From positions 1 to 64,000 of the forward strand of contig JAJFBF010000008.1 of the NCBI GenBank assembly GCA_020697295.1: a stretch of 64,000 nucleotides of DNA, written 5' to 3'. Of this stretch, positions 17,849-27,305 are shown one piece after another; within the stretch, counting starts at the first letter, position 1; every line of letters starts with the position of its first letter. The position numbers and the translations under genes are program-made. The DNA comes from Moraxellaceae bacterium (GTDB taxonomy: Bacteria > Pseudomonadota > Gammaproteobacteria > Pseudomonadales > Moraxellaceae). Below the pieces are notes generated by a model. That model searched no databases. It saw nothing but the letters and a program-made list of their open reading frames with translations, and was not told the origin of the DNA.

Positions 17849-17882
17849 GAAAAAGGCCCGGAATCGCGTGGAGTTCCGGGCC
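17849..17882 (-). terminator. Terminator of the SDR gene
   Basis: GGCCCGGAA and TTCCGGGCC form a 9-bp stem with a 10-base loop, followed on the minus strand by TTTTT. It lies downstream of the SDR gene that ends at 18012. Confidence 0.8.
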
Positions 17883-17952
17883 TGGTATATCGCCAGCCCG
17901 CCCTTCAGGGCAGTCCTGCGCTCCGGCTCTGGCCTTTATTCAGGCACTGACA

Positions 17953-17999
17953 GGTGTTCTGGCTTTGGCCGGTGTTCTGGCTCTGGCCTGTTCTTGGCC
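17953..17999. repeat. 18-bp tandem repeat, about 2.6 copies
   Basis: GGTGTTCTGGCTTTGGCC is followed by a copy with one change and then a shortened copy. It lies just downstream of the SDR stop, between the gene and its terminator. Confidence 0.75.
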
Positions 18000-18011
18000 A
18001 GGGCTTGCCGT

Positions 18012-18872
18012 TCAGCCCTGGCGCACGACCGGCAGGCCCGGGATGCCGGCCAGCTCGCAGCTGGCTGCATACAACTCATCCTGCGCCTCGTGGCTGCGGG
18101 CGGTGCGGCTGAGCGGCCGTGGCCATTGCGCCGTGTAGTAGCCGCCATTGACGCCGGCATGCTCGGCGGACAGAGCCAGGTCGGCGCCAAGCCGGCCGGC
18201 ACGCTCGGGCGTGATCAGGAAGGGCTTGAGCATAAGATAGACCGGACGCGGCAGGTCGCGCCAGATTTCCGAATCGACGCCGCCCGGGTGCATGGCCTGC
18301 GAAGTGACGCCGGTGGGCAGGCGCCGCGCCAGCGCATTGCTGAACATGAGGTTGGCCAGCTTGGATTGCGCATAGGCGCTGCCGGGACTGTAGCGCTTCA
18401 TGCCGCGGAAGGTGTCGGGACGGATGCGTCCGAACATGTGCATGATCGAGGCGACATTGACGATGCGGGCCTCGCCCTTGTGCTGCACCCCCGCCTGCAG
18501 CAGCGGCAGCAGCAGATGCGTCAGCAGGAAGGGCCCGAGATAATTGCCGCCAAACTGCATCTCGAAGCCTTCTTGCGTGAACTGCTGCGTCAGCGGCGCG
18601 GCGCCGGCATTGTTGATCAGCACGTCGATGTGATCGTGGCGACCGGCCAGCTCACTGGCGAACTGGCGGATGGACGCAAAGGAGGCCAGGTCGAGGCTGT
18701 ACAGCTCGATGCGCGCGGACGGCGTTTTCGCCAGGATCAGGTCCCGGGCCTCCGCCGCCTTGGCCTGGTTGCGGCAGGCCAGGCAAACCCGCGCGCCGCG
18801 CGCTGCCAATTGATGGGCCATGGCCAGTCCGATGCCGGAGTTGCCGCCCGTGATGACCACGACCTTTTCCAT
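18012..18872 (-). CDS. Short-chain dehydrogenase/reductase (retinol dehydrogenase-like)
   Basis: The 286-residue SDR has the cofactor motif TGGNSGIG (about 8-15), NNAG (about 89-92), the active-site YAQSK with an upstream Ser, and HPGGV after it. CRNQAKAAEA after the second strand suggests NADP(H) preference, since Arg follows the strand. Proteins of this retinol dehydrogenase-like subgroup reduce or oxidise long-chain or hydrophobic alcohols and ketones. The ATG has GGGAGAA upstream. It appears monocistronic with its own terminator. Confidence 0.88.
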   Translation of the reverse strand: MEKVVVITGGNSGIGLAMAHQLAARGARVCLACRNQAKAAEARDLILAKTPSARIELYSLDLASFASIRQFASELAGRHDHIDVLINNAGAAPLTQQFTQEGFEMQFGGNYLGPFLLTHLLLPLLQAGVQHKGEARIVNVASIMHMFGRIRPDTFRGMKRYSPGSAYAQSKLANLMFSNALARRLPTGVTSQAMHPGGVDSEIWRDLPRPVYLMLKPFLITPERAGRLGADLALSAEHAGVNGGYYTAQWPRPLSRTARSHEAQDELYAASCELAGIPGLPVVRQG

Positions 18873-19145
18873 TCTTGTTCTCCCGGGTGTGTTGAGGCCG
18901 CGGGCGCGGCGGGCGTCCAGGCCGGCAGGCAGGAAGTGCCGGCACGGACTGAATCAGGTCCGGCATTCTACGCCCTGGTCCCGGCGCATCGACAACAGGG
19001 CGTGCTGCCCCGGGCGACTCCCTGCTGCCTCAGCCCCCGCCCTGGCTGCTGCGACTTTGCGCGACCAAGGGTTCCGTGCTCCTGCTCCTGCACCGGTTAC
19101 GGCACCAGGCCCTGTCCTGCTGCGCCGCTGCCAGTCTGGCCGCCC

Positions 19146-20123
<978 letters not shown>

Positions 20124-20154
20124 CCTCCCAACGCCCCGCGGGGCAAGTGGAGCC

Positions 20155-20186
20155 ACCCTAAAGCCTGGAGTACACTCAAGGGTCAA
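20155..20186 (-). promoter_or_regulatory. MerR-type operator/promoter facing the MBL-fold gene
   Basis: On the minus strand TTGACC (20186-20181) and TAGGGT (20160-20155) are separated by 20 bp. Between them is a near-perfect dyad, CCTGGAGT-AC-ACTCAAGG (7 of 8 positions pair). Over-long spacers of 19-20 bp with a central dyad are the hallmark of MerR-activated promoters. The predicted transcript would start about 25 bp before the hydrolase ATG, and the divergent MerR gene starts 17 bp away on the other side. Confidence 0.7.
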
Positions 20187-20202
20187 GCGCAGTGAGGAAA
20201 TC

Positions 20203-20640
20203 ATGAATATCGGCAAGCTGGCGGAGGCCACGGGGGTGACGCCCGACACTCTCCGCTATTACGAGAAAGAGGGGCTGATCGACGCGCCGCAGCGCGGCGC
20301 CAACGGCTATCGCCGCTACGATGCGACGCACCTGACCCGCCTGCGCTTTGTGCGCAATGCCCAGGCCCTGGGATTCTCACTGGCGGAAATCCGCGAGGTG
20401 CTGCCGCGCCTGGCGGCCGGCGCCTTTGGACGGGAAGAGATCGAGGCACGGCTCCACACCAAACTGGCGGAAATCGATGCGCATATCCGGCAACTGGAAA
20501 ACCTGAAGCAGGAATTGCGGGGAACGTTTGCACAGCTCACCTGTGCTCCCGGGCAAACCGTGTCCTTTGCCGGGGCGACACCGGAGGTGGCGGAGTCCGC
20601 CGGCGCCCGCAAGCCGCAGGGCTGGCGCGGCAGCGCCTGA
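20203..20640 (+). CDS. MerR-family transcriptional regulator
   Basis: The 145-residue protein starts with the MerR winged helix: MNIGKLAEATGVTPDTLRYYEKEGLI, then GYRRYD and a second helical region, followed by a dimerisation helix (about 80-105) and a short effector tail with a single Cys (TCAPG). It lacks the paired C-terminal cysteines expected of most metal sensors, so the inducer is unclear. The ATG at 20203 has GAGGAA upstream; the much longer track frame runs through the hexamer repeat and is rejected. It probably regulates the divergent MBL-fold hydrolase gene. Confidence 0.9.
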   Translation: MNIGKLAEATGVTPDTLRYYEKEGLIDAPQRGANGYRRYDATHLTRLRFVRNAQALGFSLAEIREVLPRLAAGAFGREEIEARLHTKLAEIDAHIRQLENLKQELRGTFAQLTCAPGQTVSFAGATPEVAESAGARKPQGWRGSA

Positions 20641-20879
20641 CGCGCCACTCCAGGGCAGCCGTACCGGGCTCGCCTTGCGTTACAACAGCAAGCGCGCAGC
20701 GGCATGGCCCGCAAGCACCGAGGACAAAAGGGTCCGGCACAACCTTCGTTTCCGGCCGGCGAAGCCACGCGGCGCGTATAGACTTTCCGGGGTGTCGCCA
20801 CGCATCACCCGGGCGGCACAGCCTTGGTCACTGCACACATGAGGCCGTGCTGGCCACGCCAGCCGGACTGGAGGTCATC

Positions 20880-21320
20880 ATGCAATTCCAGGAGTTCCTG
20901 GGGCAGGTGCAAAACCGCGCCGCCCTGCCCTCACCGGGCCATGCCCTTGCCGCCACCCGCGCCACGCTGGTCACCCTGGGCGAGCGCCTGGCCGGCGGCG
21001 AGCCCCGCGACCTGGCGGCACAACTGCCGCGCGAGATTTCCCATTTCGTGACCCGTGGCGACCCGGCCAGCATGGGTTCTGGCCAGCGCTTCGACCTGAC
21101 GGAGTTCCTGGCCCGGGTGGCGCAGCGTGAAGGCGTGCCCGTGGCCGCGGCCTGCCTGCATGCGCAGGCCGTGCTGGCGGTGCTGGAAGACGCCGTGTCG
21201 CCGGGAGAGATGACGCAGGTGCGGAACCAGCTGCCCGAAGACATCCGGCGCCTGCTGGAGGGGAGCGGCGGCCTCGTGCCGGAGGGCATCGCCGCCAGTG
21301 CGGCCAGTGCCGGTTTCTGA
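20880..21320 (+). CDS. DUF2267 family protein
   Basis: A 146-residue soluble protein matching DUF2267: FQEFLGQVQNR at the start, ATRATLVTLGERLAGGEPRDLAAQLP in the middle and EDAVSPGEMTQVRNQLPEDIRRLL near the end. The fold is alpha-helical and its function is not established; family members often sit near stress genes. The ATG at 20880 has GGAGG 7 bases upstream, so the track's 11-residue extension is unlikely. Confidence 0.85.
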   Translation: MQFQEFLGQVQNRAALPSPGHALAATRATLVTLGERLAGGEPRDLAAQLPREISHFVTRGDPASMGSGQRFDLTEFLARVAQREGVPVAAACLHAQAVLAVLEDAVSPGEMTQVRNQLPEDIRRLLEGSGGLVPEGIAASAASAGF

Positions 21321-21341
21321 GGGGAGCCGCCTGCGGATTAT

Positions 21342-21734
21342 TTATCGGCAGGCGCGCAGGTACTCTTCCCGCTTCTGCATCCGCTCGGCATCGCTGGTGC
21401 GCTTGTAGCTGGCCGCGAATTCATAGTCACGGCGGGCATTGTCGCAGTCGGTCTCGTCGCGCGCGGGCGGAGCGGCGGTGGCCTGCCGCGACGCCCCGGA
21501 GTCATTCGAACCCGAACGCTGCGCGTCGGAATTGCGTCCGGCCCAGTTGCGCAGGCCTTCACTGCTCAGGACACTGGCCGGCGCCACCTTGACCTGCTGC
21601 TGGACCTGCCCCGCCGCCGCGCAGGGAACGTCGCTGAACGTCTGCCGGCCGTCCGGCTGCGTGCATTTGTAAACCTGCTCGGCAAAAGCCGGACCGCAGC
21701 TAATCAATAGCAGTGCCGTAAATAACTGTTTCAT
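21342..21734 (-). CDS. Secreted DUF4124-domain protein
   Basis: The 130-residue product has a clean signal peptide (MKQLFTALLLISCGPAFA). It is followed by the DUF4124 motif, here YKCTQPDGRQTFSDVPC, common in gammaproteobacterial periplasmic proteins. The C-terminal part is polar and helical with two more cysteines. Function is unknown. The track frame extends upstream through a polyproline and satellite stretch and should be ignored. Confidence 0.82.
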   Translation of the reverse strand: MKQLFTALLLISCGPAFAEQVYKCTQPDGRQTFSDVPCAAAGQVQQQVKVAPASVLSSEGLRNWAGRNSDAQRSGSNDSGASRQATAAPPARDETDCDNARRDYEFAASYKRTSDAERMQKREEYLRACR

Positions 21735-21863
21735 CTTGTCCGCGTCCCTTAATTGTGGCCGCACCCTACAAGAGCTCCCGCGCAGGGTCCAGCCCCTGCC
21801 CGCCTCTCGGCCGCTTTTCCTCTCGCCCCCGCCATCCGCCGGCTGATCGCCGCAAACTTTTAG

Positions 21864-21990
21864 TTCCTGGTTCCTGGTTCCTGGCTTCTGGCTTCTGGCT
21901 TCTGGCTTCTGGCTTCTGGCTTCTGGCTTCTGGCTTCTGGCTTCTGGCGGTGGCGGTGGCGGTGGCGGTGGCGGTGGCGGTGGCGGTGGC
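21864..21990. repeat. Compound satellite: TTCCTGG x3, CTTCTGG x9, CGGTGG x7
   Basis: Three adjoining perfect tandem arrays with no gap, in the 374-bp spacer between the divergent DUF4124 and VIT genes (21735-22108). The spacer holds no gene; the long minus-strand frame through it is a repeat artefact. The spacer must also carry both promoters. Confidence 0.96.
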
Positions 21991-22108
21991 AAGGGATGCT
22001 CAGGCTCCAGGCGCACCATCAGGGTTGCCGGCCCTTCCCCTAAATAAATGACGTCGTCGGCAATTCTCATTACATTCGTATCCCTGCCGTTACCTCAGAG
22101 ATACGCCC

Positions 22109-22804
22109 ATGCCCCGCCTCCACCTGGAATTCCACAAGTCGGACCGTATCGGCTGGCTGCGGGCGGCCGTGCTGGGCGCCAATGACGGCACCATTTCCAC
22201 GGCCAGCCTGGTGGTGGGCGTGGCGGCGGCCGGCGCCTCCCAGGGCACGCTGCTGCTGACGGGCGTGGCGGGACTGGTCGCGGGCGCCATGTCGATGGCG
22301 GCGGGCGAATATGTCTCCGTCATGTCGCAGTCCGACACCGAGAACGCCGACCTGGCGCGGGAGCGCGGGGAACTGGAGTCGCAACCCGAGCACGAGCTCG
22401 ACGAGCTGACCGAGATCTATGCCAGCCGCGGACTCGATGCGGCCCTGGCACGGCAGGTGGCCGTGCAGATGACGGCCCACAACGCCCTCGAGGCGCATGC
22501 CCGCGACGAGCTCGGCATTACCGAGACCCTGCGCGCCCGGCCGGTGCAGGCCTCCCTTGCCTCCGCCGCTTCCTTCGCCCTGGGCGCCAGCGTCCCCATC
22601 ATCACCGTGCTGCTGGCGCCGGGTGGCTGGGCCGCCAGCATCACCACCGCGGCCTCGCTGCTGACGCTGCTCGTGCTGGGCGGCCTGGCCGCGGCGGCCG
22701 GCGGCGCCTCCGTGACCAAAGGCGCGGTACGCGTCGCATTCTGGGGCGCGCTGGCGATGGCCGCCTCGGCGGCGGTGGGCCAGCTGTTCGGCGCCACGCT
22801 GTAA
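22109..22804 (+). CDS. VIT/CCC1-family iron/manganese transporter
   Basis: The 231-residue membrane protein matches the VIT1/CCC1 family, which moves Fe2+ or Mn2+ out of the cytosol. The first helix carries LGANDGTISTASLVVGVAAAG, followed by AGAMSMAAGEYVSVMSQ, then a polar linker with Glu/Asp/His (about 85-145) and three C-terminal helices. About five membrane helices fit the family. The linker is shorter than in eukaryotic VIT1, as usual in bacteria. It is probably monocistronic. Confidence 0.9.
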   Translation: MPRLHLEFHKSDRIGWLRAAVLGANDGTISTASLVVGVAAAGASQGTLLLTGVAGLVAGAMSMAAGEYVSVMSQSDTENADLARERGELESQPEHELDELTEIYASRGLDAALARQVAVQMTAHNALEAHARDELGITETLRARPVQASLASAASFALGASVPIITVLLAPGGWAASITTAASLLTLLVLGGLAAAAGGASVTKGAVRVAFWGALAMAASAAVGQLFGATL

Positions 22805-23053
22805 CGCCCCCGGCGAGCGCGCTGTCATCACGGCCACGCCGCCCTTGCCTGCGCAGGGGTGGACGCTGGCCGCCTCTCCGTTCCGGGTTTCCGGAACCCC
22901 TGCACATTTCGTAGCGCACCGTAGAAGCCGACAGTCTGTTACGGAGGCGCGTGCCAGAATGGCCGCAACGGCTGCGTGTTGTTGCCTGTGCTCGTCCTGA
23001 CGCAAGGCTGCCGCAGGCGCGCTGTCACCACGTCTCGGCTGACGGGGAGGCTC

Positions 23054-24112
23054 ATGGATTCTTCCGCGCTTCACCAGAAAACCTTCCTGCTGCTGATGGT
23101 GCTGGCATCGCTGGCCTTTGGCTGGATTCTCCTGCCGTTCTTTGATGCCGTGTTCTGGGGCATCGTGCTGGCCATCGTTTTTGTACCGCTCTACCGCCGG
23201 CTGCTGCCGCGCCTGCGTCAGCGCCGCAACCTGGCCGCTTCGCTCACCCTCCTGCTCTGCCTCGTCATCGTGATCCTGCCGCTGACCCTGATCGGCTCCC
23301 AGCTGGTCAAGGAAGGGGTGCTGGTCTATGAGGGCATCCGCTCCGGCCAGCTCGATATGGGCGGCTATTTCCGGCAAGGCGTCGGGCTCCTGCCCGGCTG
23401 GCTGCAGCGGCTGCTTGGGCGCCAGGGCCTCACCGATTTCAGCACACTGGGGGAACGCATCGCGACACTGGCGCTGCAGGGCCGGCAGTTCCTGACCGGC
23501 CAGGCCCTGGCGGTGGGTCAAGGCACCTTCAAGTTCCTGACCAGCCTCGTGCTCATGTTGTACCTGCTGTTTTTCCTTTTGCGCGACGGCGACCACCTGG
23601 CCACGCGCATCCGCGAGGCGCTGCCGCTGGACGATTCGGACAAACATCGCCTGTTCGCCAAGTTCACCACGGTGATTCGCGCGACCATCAAGGGCAACTT
23701 CGTGGTGGCGGCCGTGCAGGGCACGCTGGGCGGACTGATCTTCGCCTTCCTGGGCATCCAGGGCGCGGTCCTGTGGGGCGCAGTGATGGCCTTCCTGTCG
23801 CTGCTGCCGGCGCTCGGGGCGGCTCTGGTGTGGGCGCCGGTGGCAATTTTTTTCCTGCTCTCGGGCTCCATCGCCAAGGGCGTGATCCTGATCGCCTTCG
23901 GCGTGCTGGCCATCGGCCTGATCGACAACCTCCTGCGGCCCCTGCTGGTCGGTCGCGACACGCGCATGCCCGACTATGTCGTGCTGATTTCCACGCTCGG
24001 CGGGCTGGCGCTGTTCGGACTCAGCGGCTTCATCATCGGCCCGGTGATTGCGGCGCTGTTCATCGCCACCTGGGACCTGTTTGCACCGGCGGGTGAGGAA
24101 CCCGCTCGCTGA
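23054..24112 (+). CDS. AI-2E family transporter
   Basis: The 352-residue polytopic protein fits the AI-2E/PerM family: paired N-terminal helices, an amphipathic region, then a hydrophobic block with LYLLFFLLRDGDHLATRI, GNFVVAAVQGTLGGLIFAFLG and a C-terminal LVGRDTRMPDYVVLISTLGGLALFG. Members export diverse small molecules or ions; AI-2 transport is shown for only a few. The start at 23054 has GGGGAGG upstream, so the longer track start is rejected. Confidence 0.88.
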   Translation: MDSSALHQKTFLLLMVLASLAFGWILLPFFDAVFWGIVLAIVFVPLYRRLLPRLRQRRNLAASLTLLLCLVIVILPLTLIGSQLVKEGVLVYEGIRSGQLDMGGYFRQGVGLLPGWLQRLLGRQGLTDFSTLGERIATLALQGRQFLTGQALAVGQGTFKFLTSLVLMLYLLFFLLRDGDHLATRIREALPLDDSDKHRLFAKFTTVIRATIKGNFVVAAVQGTLGGLIFAFLGIQGAVLWGAVMAFLSLLPALGAALVWAPVAIFFLLSGSIAKGVILIAFGVLAIGLIDNLLRPLLVGRDTRMPDYVVLISTLGGLALFGLSGFIIGPVIAALFIATWDLFAPAGEEPAR

Positions 24113-24523
24113 GGCCCGTCATCTCCGCAGGAGCACGGCGCCCCATGGCGCCTGCACCGGCGCACTCCTTGCCGGCCCCGACGCCCTTGCCTACCTCAGC
24201 CTGCGGGATCAATCGCCCCCTTCGACTCAACTCCTCATCCGCTGCCTCGAACCAGCCATGAAAGCGTTCGGCTGCGTGGATGACATGCAGAGTTGAGGAC
24301 ACTCTGCCGTAAAAATTTTATATCTCATTGTGCTTATGTGGTCAGCACGCCTGTAAATGCGAAGAAACACGCAATGCGAGCGCCACGACGGCGACAGTAA
24401 GATGACTGTTAAGACAGGTAGTCTTCAGCACGAACCGGAAATTCACGCCTATTAGCTGCCCTGATTTCAAAAGCGGGAAGAAGAATAAACCAACACTGGC
24501 GGAAGCCCACGGAGGAAAAAATC
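24113..24523. other. Intergenic region upstream of the second desaturase
   Basis: No gene is supported. The right half is AT-rich and contains small imperfect palindromes (ACAGT-N6-ACTGT at 24394-24409; AAGAC-N5-GTCTT just after). It probably holds the promoter of the desaturase at 24524. Confidence 0.5.
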
Positions 24524-25819
24524 ATGACAAGCATGGAAGCATGGTCATTAAAAAAACGCGTCATCAGCCGGTATCTGACCCGGATGGAAGTCGAGGCCTT
24601 CGGGGCCGAGCTGGACGCCCTGCGCAAGCGGATACGCGCGGAACTCGGCGCGAGCGATGTAACGCACATCAAACGGGTCATGCGCTGGCAGCGCCGGCTC
24701 GAGACCGGCGGACGCCTGGCCCTGCAGTTCAATTTCTTCAATCCGCTGCTGTGGGCCGGCGGCGTGAGCGCCCTGGCCGCCTCCAAGATCCTCAACACGC
24801 TGGAAATCGGGCACAACGTCATGCATGGCCAGTACGACTGGGCCAATGACCCCGAACTTAAGGGCGCCACCTTCGAATGGGACTTCCTTTGCCCCAGTGA
24901 CAACTGGCGCAGCCTCCATAACATCTATCATCACCGCTACACCAACATTGTCGGCAAGGACCGTGATATCGGGTACGGGCTGCTGCGCATGGCCGAGGCG
25001 CAACCCTGGCACCCGGTTCGCCTGGTGACCCAGCCCGCCCTCACCCTGTTCACCGCCGTAGCCATGGAGTGGGGCATCGCCCTTTACGAGCTCGAGCTGG
25101 GCAAGGTCGCCAAGGGCAAATGGCACTGGCACGAGCGCAAGGCCAGCGTCAAGGCACTGGCCGGCAAGGTCCTGCGGCAGCGAGGCAAGGATTACGTCGT
25201 GTTCCCGCTGCTGGCCGGGCCTTTTTTCGCGCCGGTGCTGCTCGGCAATTTCACCGCCAACCTGCTGCACAATATGTGGTGGTTCTCGCTGATTTTCTGC
25301 GGTCATTTCCCGGAGGATATCGAGATGTTCAGCCGCGAAGAATGCACGGACGAAACCCGCGCGGAGTGGTATGTGCGACAGATCCTCAGTACCGGCAATA
25401 TCGAAGGGGGCCGCTTCTTCCGCATCATGAGCGGCCATGTGGGTCACCAGATCGAGCATCACCTGTTCCCGACACTGCCCGCGCACCGCTGCGCCGAGAT
25501 CGCGCCCGAGGTGCGTGCCCTCTGCGAGAAATACGGACTGCCCTACCATAGCGGCCCCCTGCACCGTCAGCTGGGCTCCGCCCTCAAACGGGTGTTGCGG
25601 CACACTTTCCCGAATAACGACGCCGCTCAGCCAGCGCAGACAGCGGCGCGCCCCAGGGTGATGCTGGACAAGCTGTATCAGCTGGGGTTGCTGTCACCGC
25701 GAGTTCCCGGCGGGCGCCGTCCGGGCAAGGCAGCGGATACTCTCGCCACGCTGAGCGCAGAGGCTGTCCGCCCCCCCTCAACCCCACCGCAGGTTGCCGG
25801 CCTGGCTGCCGCAAGCTGA
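24524..25819 (+). CDS. Fatty acid desaturase, second paralog
   Basis: The 431-residue membrane desaturase has the three His boxes HNVMH (97-101), HNIYHH (132-137) and HQIEHH in its last third, matching those of the 15.3 kb desaturase. It differs by a roughly 50-residue Pro/Ala-rich C-terminal tail. GGAGG lies 8 bases before the ATG. It has no adjacent reductase, so it may share the one encoded at 16.5 kb. The two enzymes could act at different positions or under different conditions, but regiospecificity cannot be read from sequence. Confidence 0.9.
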   Translation: MTSMEAWSLKKRVISRYLTRMEVEAFGAELDALRKRIRAELGASDVTHIKRVMRWQRRLETGGRLALQFNFFNPLLWAGGVSALAASKILNTLEIGHNVMHGQYDWANDPELKGATFEWDFLCPSDNWRSLHNIYHHRYTNIVGKDRDIGYGLLRMAEAQPWHPVRLVTQPALTLFTAVAMEWGIALYELELGKVAKGKWHWHERKASVKALAGKVLRQRGKDYVVFPLLAGPFFAPVLLGNFTANLLHNMWWFSLIFCGHFPEDIEMFSREECTDETRAEWYVRQILSTGNIEGGRFFRIMSGHVGHQIEHHLFPTLPAHRCAEIAPEVRALCEKYGLPYHSGPLHRQLGSALKRVLRHTFPNNDAAQPAQTAARPRVMLDKLYQLGLLSPRVPGGRRPGKAADTLATLSAEAVRPPSTPPQVAGLAAAS

Positions 25820-25867
25820 CGCCCGGCCTGCATCGAAGTCGCCAACGGCGGTCGTCCGGTCAGCTCG

Positions 25868-27091
25868 TCAATGCGGCCGCCGCTGCAACTGCCAGCTCAA
25901 CCAGAGCATGGGCAGCAGCAAGACCGCATTAGCCAGGTAGGGCAGGTGCGGATGAACCTGGTAGAGCCCGGTGCCCAGCACCGGCCCGATGATGGAGCCC
26001 AGGGCCGGTACCGCCGAAGTAAGGCCGGCCAGGGCGCCCTGCTCTGCCGGCCCCACCGCCAGCGAGGCCAGCGCCAGGCAGGCCGGGAAGGCCAGGCCGA
26101 TACCGAGGCCACACAAACCCACGCCCAGATACAGGCCGCCAATGCTGCCGGCCACGCCCAGCACGACGGAGCCGGCGACCAGGCTGGCCATGCCCCAGAA
26201 GGTCAGGCGCGCCGGCGACCAGTGCAGGCGCTGCACCAGCACGGCCTGGGCCACCAGCGCCACGGCGGCGGAGAGCATGAGGGCGAAGCCCACCTGGCGG
26301 GCCGCCGCCTGACTGTCGAGGTGGAGCGTGTCCTGGAAATAAAACGCCAGCGTCTGCTGCACCACCGAATAGGCCACCAGCATCGCCACCGCGATCATCA
26401 GCACCCGGCGATAGCGGGGGTCGTTGTAGCCCAGGTTGATGCGGGCGGAGTCGCCGTCACCGGTGTCATGGCGCGGCGACTCGGGCAGGCGCCAGGCCAT
26501 GAGCAACAGGCAGATGCCGGTGATGGCGGCGGCAAAGAGCAGGGGCGCCAGCAGGCTGATGGCGGCAAGCAGGCCGCCGCAGGCCGGGCCGATGATGGTG
26601 CCGGTGCTGTTGGCGGCGCCGAGGCGCGCAAGGCCGGCCGTGCGCGTCGCCGGCGTGGTGATGTCGCAGATATAGGCATTGGCGGCCGGCATGGTGCCCG
26701 CCATCACCAGCGACTGCAGGCAACGCGCGACCACCAGGCAGGTCCACAGCATGAGTCCCTGCAGCCAGCCCACCATGCCGGTCCAGAACAGGCCGGCGAA
26801 GAGCAGGGTGCCGGCAGTATAGCCGGAGAGTCCCAGCAGGATGACGCGGCGCCGGCCCCAGACATCGCTCTGCCGGCCCCAGAAACGGGCCGCCAGCGCA
26901 TACACGGCCGAGGACAGGGTAATGATGATGCCGACCTGCAATTCCTTGAGCCCGACCTCGCGGCCCAGCAAGGGCAGCAGGGTGAACACCAGCGTCTGCC
27001 CCAGCACCATGGACATGATGGCCAGGAACAACAGCGTGAAAGGCTGGGCGGGCGGTGGCGTTTCGGGCAGGGTCTGGCCAGGTGCAGTCAT
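25868..27091 (-). CDS. MFS transporter, drug/metabolite efflux type
   Basis: The 407-residue protein has about twelve hydrophobic helices and the MFS motif A in loop 2-3 (FWGRQSDVWGRRRVILLG, about 68-86). The sequence resembles TetA/multidrug-type exporters in the first half. Substrate cannot be deduced. It stands alone between a desaturase gene and a divergent diguanylate cyclase gene. Confidence 0.86.
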   Translation of the reverse strand: MTAPGQTLPETPPPAQPFTLLFLAIMSMVLGQTLVFTLLPLLGREVGLKELQVGIIITLSSAVYALAARFWGRQSDVWGRRRVILLGLSGYTAGTLLFAGLFWTGMVGWLQGLMLWTCLVVARCLQSLVMAGTMPAANAYICDITTPATRTAGLARLGAANSTGTIIGPACGGLLAAISLLAPLLFAAAITGICLLLMAWRLPESPRHDTGDGDSARINLGYNDPRYRRVLMIAVAMLVAYSVVQQTLAFYFQDTLHLDSQAAARQVGFALMLSAAVALVAQAVLVQRLHWSPARLTFWGMASLVAGSVVLGVAGSIGGLYLGVGLCGLGIGLAFPACLALASLAVGPAEQGALAGLTSAVPALGSIIGPVLGTGLYQVHPHLPYLANAVLLLPMLWLSWQLQRRPH

Positions 27092-27305
27092 GAGTCCCTT
27101 TGCAAAGGCAGGGCGTGGCGGCCAACAGCAGGAAGAGGGCTATGCTGCCATTCTCCCCCATTGCCACGCCGGCTGCCCAGCTCCGGGCGCCAGGCTGCGG
27201 GCCTCCCTCCACCAGTCCGTTTCCCGTACCAGTGATGGTCCGGGGGCTTGGCAACCCGTCCCTTGCTGTGGCTAGTTAACGGCTTTCCAATATCAGGACA
27301 GGGAA

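Noticed and set aside
21735-22070. N-terminal extension of the DUF4124 ORF with polyproline and repeats
   Set aside because: The extension is translated satellite DNA; the real start with a signal peptide is at 21734.
22045-22080. Fur box upstream of the VIT-family transporter
   Set aside because: The best alignment to the 19-bp consensus gives only about 10 matches, too weak to call despite the sensible context.
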